Assembly: GCA_035275345.1 (NCBI GenBank)
Contig: DATEMY010000452.1
Coordinates: forward strand, 1 to 9,287
Direction: 5' to 3'
DNA length: 9,287 nucleotides
Source: JAJVID01 sp035275345
Lineage (GTDB): Bacteria; Acidobacteriota; Blastocatellia; RBC074
Shown here: piece after piece, positions 7,351 to 9,287 of the stretch
How the letters are laid out: each line of letters starts with the position of its first letter
Numbering within the stretch: the first letter of the stretch is position 1
Translations under genes and position numbers: made by a program
The notes under the pieces: generated by a model
Told to the model about the DNA's origin: nothing
Seen by the model: only the letters and a program-made list of their open reading frames with translations
Database searches by the model: none

Positions 7351-8163
7351 TTATGCGCGCGGCCCCGCTATCGCATCGGCCAAACGCGCGATCTCTTCGA
7401 TCGACAATTCTTCAGCGCGCCGTTTTGGGTCGAGCTTACAGGAAAACAACAGATCGGCGATTGCCGATTGACCGGGGAGTCCCAGTCTGTTCCAACCAGC
7501 GCGCAAATTATTGAAAATTGTCTTCCTCCGTTGCGCGAAGAGCGTTTTAGTCAGTTCGATCATCAAGACCTCGTCGTTGACTGGCGCCACCGGACGCGCG
7601 CGCGCGCGCAGCCTGAGCGCGCTCGAATAGACTTTGGGCGAAGGGCGAAACGCTCCCGGCGGAACATCAAAGAGCTTTTCAACCTGACAGTAAAACTGGG
7701 TGAGCACGGACAGGAAACCGTACTCCTTGCCTCCGGGATCGGCCGTAATTCGCTCGACTACCTCGCGCTGCAACATCAGCGTCAGCTCGGTGAGACAGCG
7801 GCGATACTCGATCAGACGTTGCAGGATCGGAGTCGAGATGTAATAAGGCAGATTCGCAACCACGCGCGCCGTGGCGTCCGGAGCGACCAGTTCGCAGTAA
7901 TCAACTTTCAGCGCATCAGCCTCGATCAGCCGGAAATTATCGCGCCCCGAAAACAACCGCGATAGCCGCGGAATCAACTCAGGATCCAGTTCGATGGCGA
8001 TGACGCGAGCGCCGCTTTCGAGAAGCAATCCGGTCAATGCGCCCTGCCCCGGCCCGATTTCGACGATCGTCTCACCCGTCCTCGGAGACACGGAATCTAC
8101 AATGCGGCGAGGATAATGCGAACCGACGAGGAAGTTCTGCCCAAGGCTGCGTTTGGCTCGCAT
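7351..8163 (-). CDS. rsmA: 16S rRNA (adenine1518-N6/adenine1519-N6)-dimethyltransferase
   Basis: This 270-residue RsmA/KsgA uses S-adenosylmethionine to dimethylate two adjacent adenines in the 3'-terminal hairpin (helix 45) of 16S rRNA, a late step and checkpoint in 30S assembly. Its loss gives kasugamycin resistance in E. coli. Seen: the N-terminal KRSLGQNFL signature; SAM motif I VEIGPGQGALT (34-44); the acidic ribose-binding position in IELD (E58); EADAL (81-85); the catalytic motif IV NLPYYIS (104-110); and F172-RPSPKV in the start of the C-terminal domain. That domain carries the basic segment QRRKTIFNNLR (211-221). The length matches E. coli KsgA. The start at 8163 has GAAGG a few bases upstream. 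It lies between the permease gene (82 bases upstream) and rnj (125 bases downstream), all on one strand. A 15-base alternating CG run encodes RARAR near residues 185-190, a surface stretch. Identification is secure. Confidence 0.98.
   Translation of the reverse strand: MRAKRSLGQNFLVGSHYPRRIVDSVSPRTGETIVEIGPGQGALTGLLLESGARVIAIELDPELIPRLSRLFSGRDNFRLIEADALKVDYCELVAPDATARVVANLPYYISTPILQRLIEYRRCLTELTLMLQREVVERITADPGGKEYGFLSVLTQFYCQVEKLFDVPPGAFRPSPKVYSSALRLRARARPVAPVNDEVLMIELTKTLFAQRRKTIFNNLRAGWNRLGLPGQSAIADLLFSCKLDPKRRAEELSIEEIARLADAIAGPRA
7595..7609. repeat. Alternating (CG)7C tract inside rsmA
   Basis: Fifteen bases alternate strictly between C and G. The tract lies within rsmA and encodes the Arg-Ala-Arg-Ala-Arg segment after the FRPSPKV motif. 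Such runs are prone to Z-DNA formation and replication slippage. The reading frame is intact here. Confidence 0.9.
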
Positions 8164-8245
8164 AAGCCTTCAATTATCGTGGGGGGATGGATTGATTTAT
8201 GGGTGTGATATTTTCGCCGAGCGATTACAAGTCCGCTTTCGCCCG

Positions 8246-9244
8246 TTAAACCTCACTCCTTAATTCGATGGGAGAGTCAGCTTCCTTCTTCGTCAAGCGG
8301 GTCGCCAATCTCAGCCGCGAGACCATCAACCCGGTGATGATGAACGCCGCGCCAATCCCGCGCCGCCAGCCCAGGTTCTCGCTCAGGACCAGATACCCGG
8401 TGACGGCCGCTATAACCGGATCGAGCGCGTAAAGGATCGCCGCGTGCGTCGAAGAGACTTTGCGTTGCGCCCAGGTCTGCAGCAGAGCGGCGACGAAGGT
8501 TACCATCACGGCCATGTAAATCACCTGCGCTGCGAACCGGCCGTTGATGGGATTCGGCTTCGCCTCCATCGCCACCAGCGCCGGGAGCGATTTTGGATCG
8601 GCGGACGAGCCGGCTATCCAGCTCAAAATGAAATAGGCCAAGAGCGAGAGCGCGGCCACGACCATCACTTGAACGGCCGCCAAGGTCTTCACGTCCGAAT
8701 CGCCGGCGAAGGCGCTGGTCGCGGCGATTTGGGCGGCCCAGGCCATGGCGGCGAACAGGATCAAAATGTCTCCCCAGTTGAACGGCTCGCCGGTTTGTGG
8801 ATAACTGAGCAGCGCGAACCCGCCGACCGCGATCGCAAGCCCGCTCAGATGATCGCGCGTCGGGCGCGAATGGAACAACAGGTAGCCCAGCAACGGCGTG
8901 AAGACCAGAAAGAGTCCTGAAATAAAGCCCGCTTTGGACGCCTGAGTGAAGACCATCCCGCATGTATAGAACCCTATTCCCGCGAAGCTGAACAATCCGA
9001 GCCACGCGCCTTTTACAATCTCTTTTCGACTGCTCCGCCGCAAGTGGCCTGCGAACAGCAGTCCGAAGCAGAGCGCCGCGATTCCGAAACGCACGCTCGT
9101 GTAAAAAGCCGGCGAATGCAGCGACTCCTGAGTGACAATGTCTTTTGTGATGACGTGGGACGTTCCCCAGGTCAGCGCAAGCATGATCAGAGCGGCGTCG
9201 GATTTCCAGAATGAAGCCTGATTCGTCTGAGAGTTTTTCATCAT
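8246..9244 (-). CDS. EamA/DMT-superfamily permease
   Basis: This is a 332-residue inner-membrane protein of the drug/metabolite transporter superfamily (EamA type), probably an exporter or exchanger of small metabolites; the substrate cannot be read from the sequence. Seen: ten hydrophobic segments (roughly 15-35, 47-67, 77-96, 103-123, 133-148, 159-178, 187-209, 237-258, 268-288, 293-310) arranged as two EamA repeats. The first has the conserved WG (26-27) and the segment from ASKAGFISGL to GYLLF. The second has the matching STHAAILYALDPVIAAVTGY, then LSENLGWRRGIGAAFIITGL. The C-terminus is short and charged. A hydrophilic stretch of about 25 residues (212-236) separates segments 7 and 8, longer than is usual in this family. 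The start at 9244 is the first of two adjacent ATGs, and no Shine-Dalgarno sequence is visible before it. rsmA follows after 82 bases. The family is sure, the substrate unknown. Confidence 0.94.
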   Translation of the reverse strand: MMKNSQTNQASFWKSDAALIMLALTWGTSHVITKDIVTQESLHSPAFYTSVRFGIAALCFGLLFAGHLRRSSRKEIVKGAWLGLFSFAGIGFYTCGMVFTQASKAGFISGLFLVFTPLLGYLLFHSRPTRDHLSGLAIAVGGFALLSYPQTGEPFNWGDILILFAAMAWAAQIAATSAFAGDSDVKTLAAVQVMVVAALSLLAYFILSWIAGSSADPKSLPALVAMEAKPNPINGRFAAQVIYMAVMVTFVAALLQTWAQRKVSSTHAAILYALDPVIAAVTGYLVLSENLGWRRGIGAAFIITGLMVSRLRLATRLTKKEADSPIELRSEV

Positions 9245-9261
9245 TTCGGTATCAGTCGATT

Positions 9262-9287
9262 GGACAGAAAAATGGCGGACAGAAAAA
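9262..9287. repeat. 11-bp direct repeat at the right edge
   Basis: GGACAGAAAAA occurs at 9262-9272 and 9277-9287, a 15-base period with TGGC between the copies. The second copy runs exactly to the end of the window, so the array may continue. It lies 18-43 bases upstream of the permease start and replaces what would normally be a recognisable promoter there. It may be a dispersed intergenic repeat or a regulator binding site. Confidence 0.6.

Noticed and set aside
8173..8178. GATAAT on the minus strand as a -10 box for rsmA
   Set aside because: It sits 9 bases from the rsmA start, which would leave almost no leader although a Shine-Dalgarno-like GAAGG is present, and the -35 position (CATAAA) is weak.
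8277..9005. 242-codon frame on the minus strand overlapping the permease in another phase
   Set aside because: The permease frame has ten membrane segments and conserved EamA motifs; this overlapping frame is Arg/Gly-rich noise.
1..9287. Defence system, CRISPR, prophage, secretion or biosynthetic cluster
   Set aside because: All genes are accounted for. None carries nuclease-helicase, toxin-antitoxin, reverse transcriptase, integrase, synthase or structural phage signatures, and the only nuclease is the housekeeping RNase J.

Overview
This 9.3-kb chromosomal window most likely comes from an Acidobacteriota genome, probably Blastocatellia-like. That placement is an inference. It rests on a roughly 1,000-residue Oar-type TonB-dependent receptor with an N-terminal carboxypeptidase-regulatory-like domain (a family greatly expanded in Acidobacteriota), on RNase J as the RNA-decay enzyme, and on a GC-rich core whose third codon positions favour G and C. 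No rRNA, tRNA, CRISPR array, transposase, integrase or phage gene was seen.

Layout, left to right. A 116-base leader (1-116) precedes a plus-strand gene for a secreted, all-helical protein of unknown function (117-2015). Everything else lies on the minus strand. Transcription there runs from the right edge leftwards: an EamA/DMT-family permease (9244-8246), rsmA/ksgA (8163-7351), ribonuclease J (7225-5564), the Oar-like receptor (5489-2511), and a small membrane protein with a B-box-like zinc-binding head (2440-2021). The intergenic gaps are 82, 125, 74 and 70 bases. The secreted protein and the zinc-finger protein converge tail to tail with only 5 bases between their stop codons. No gene-free stretch exceeds 300 bases.

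How the parts fit. rsmA and rnj form a conserved-type RNA block: one enzyme modifies 16S rRNA, and the other processes and degrades RNA (in Bacillus it also trims the 16S 5' end). The permease and the receptor are envelope transport proteins with no evident substrate link to the RNA genes. The left 2.4 kb is visibly more AT-rich than the rest and carries the two proteins of unknown function, so it looks like accessory material beside a housekeeping block.

I did not find a convincing new multi-gene system. The observations most worth checking are the two unknown proteins on the AT-rich left flank, a set of G homopolymer tracts inside the outer-membrane receptor gene that could permit phase variation, and a short direct repeat cut off by the right edge.
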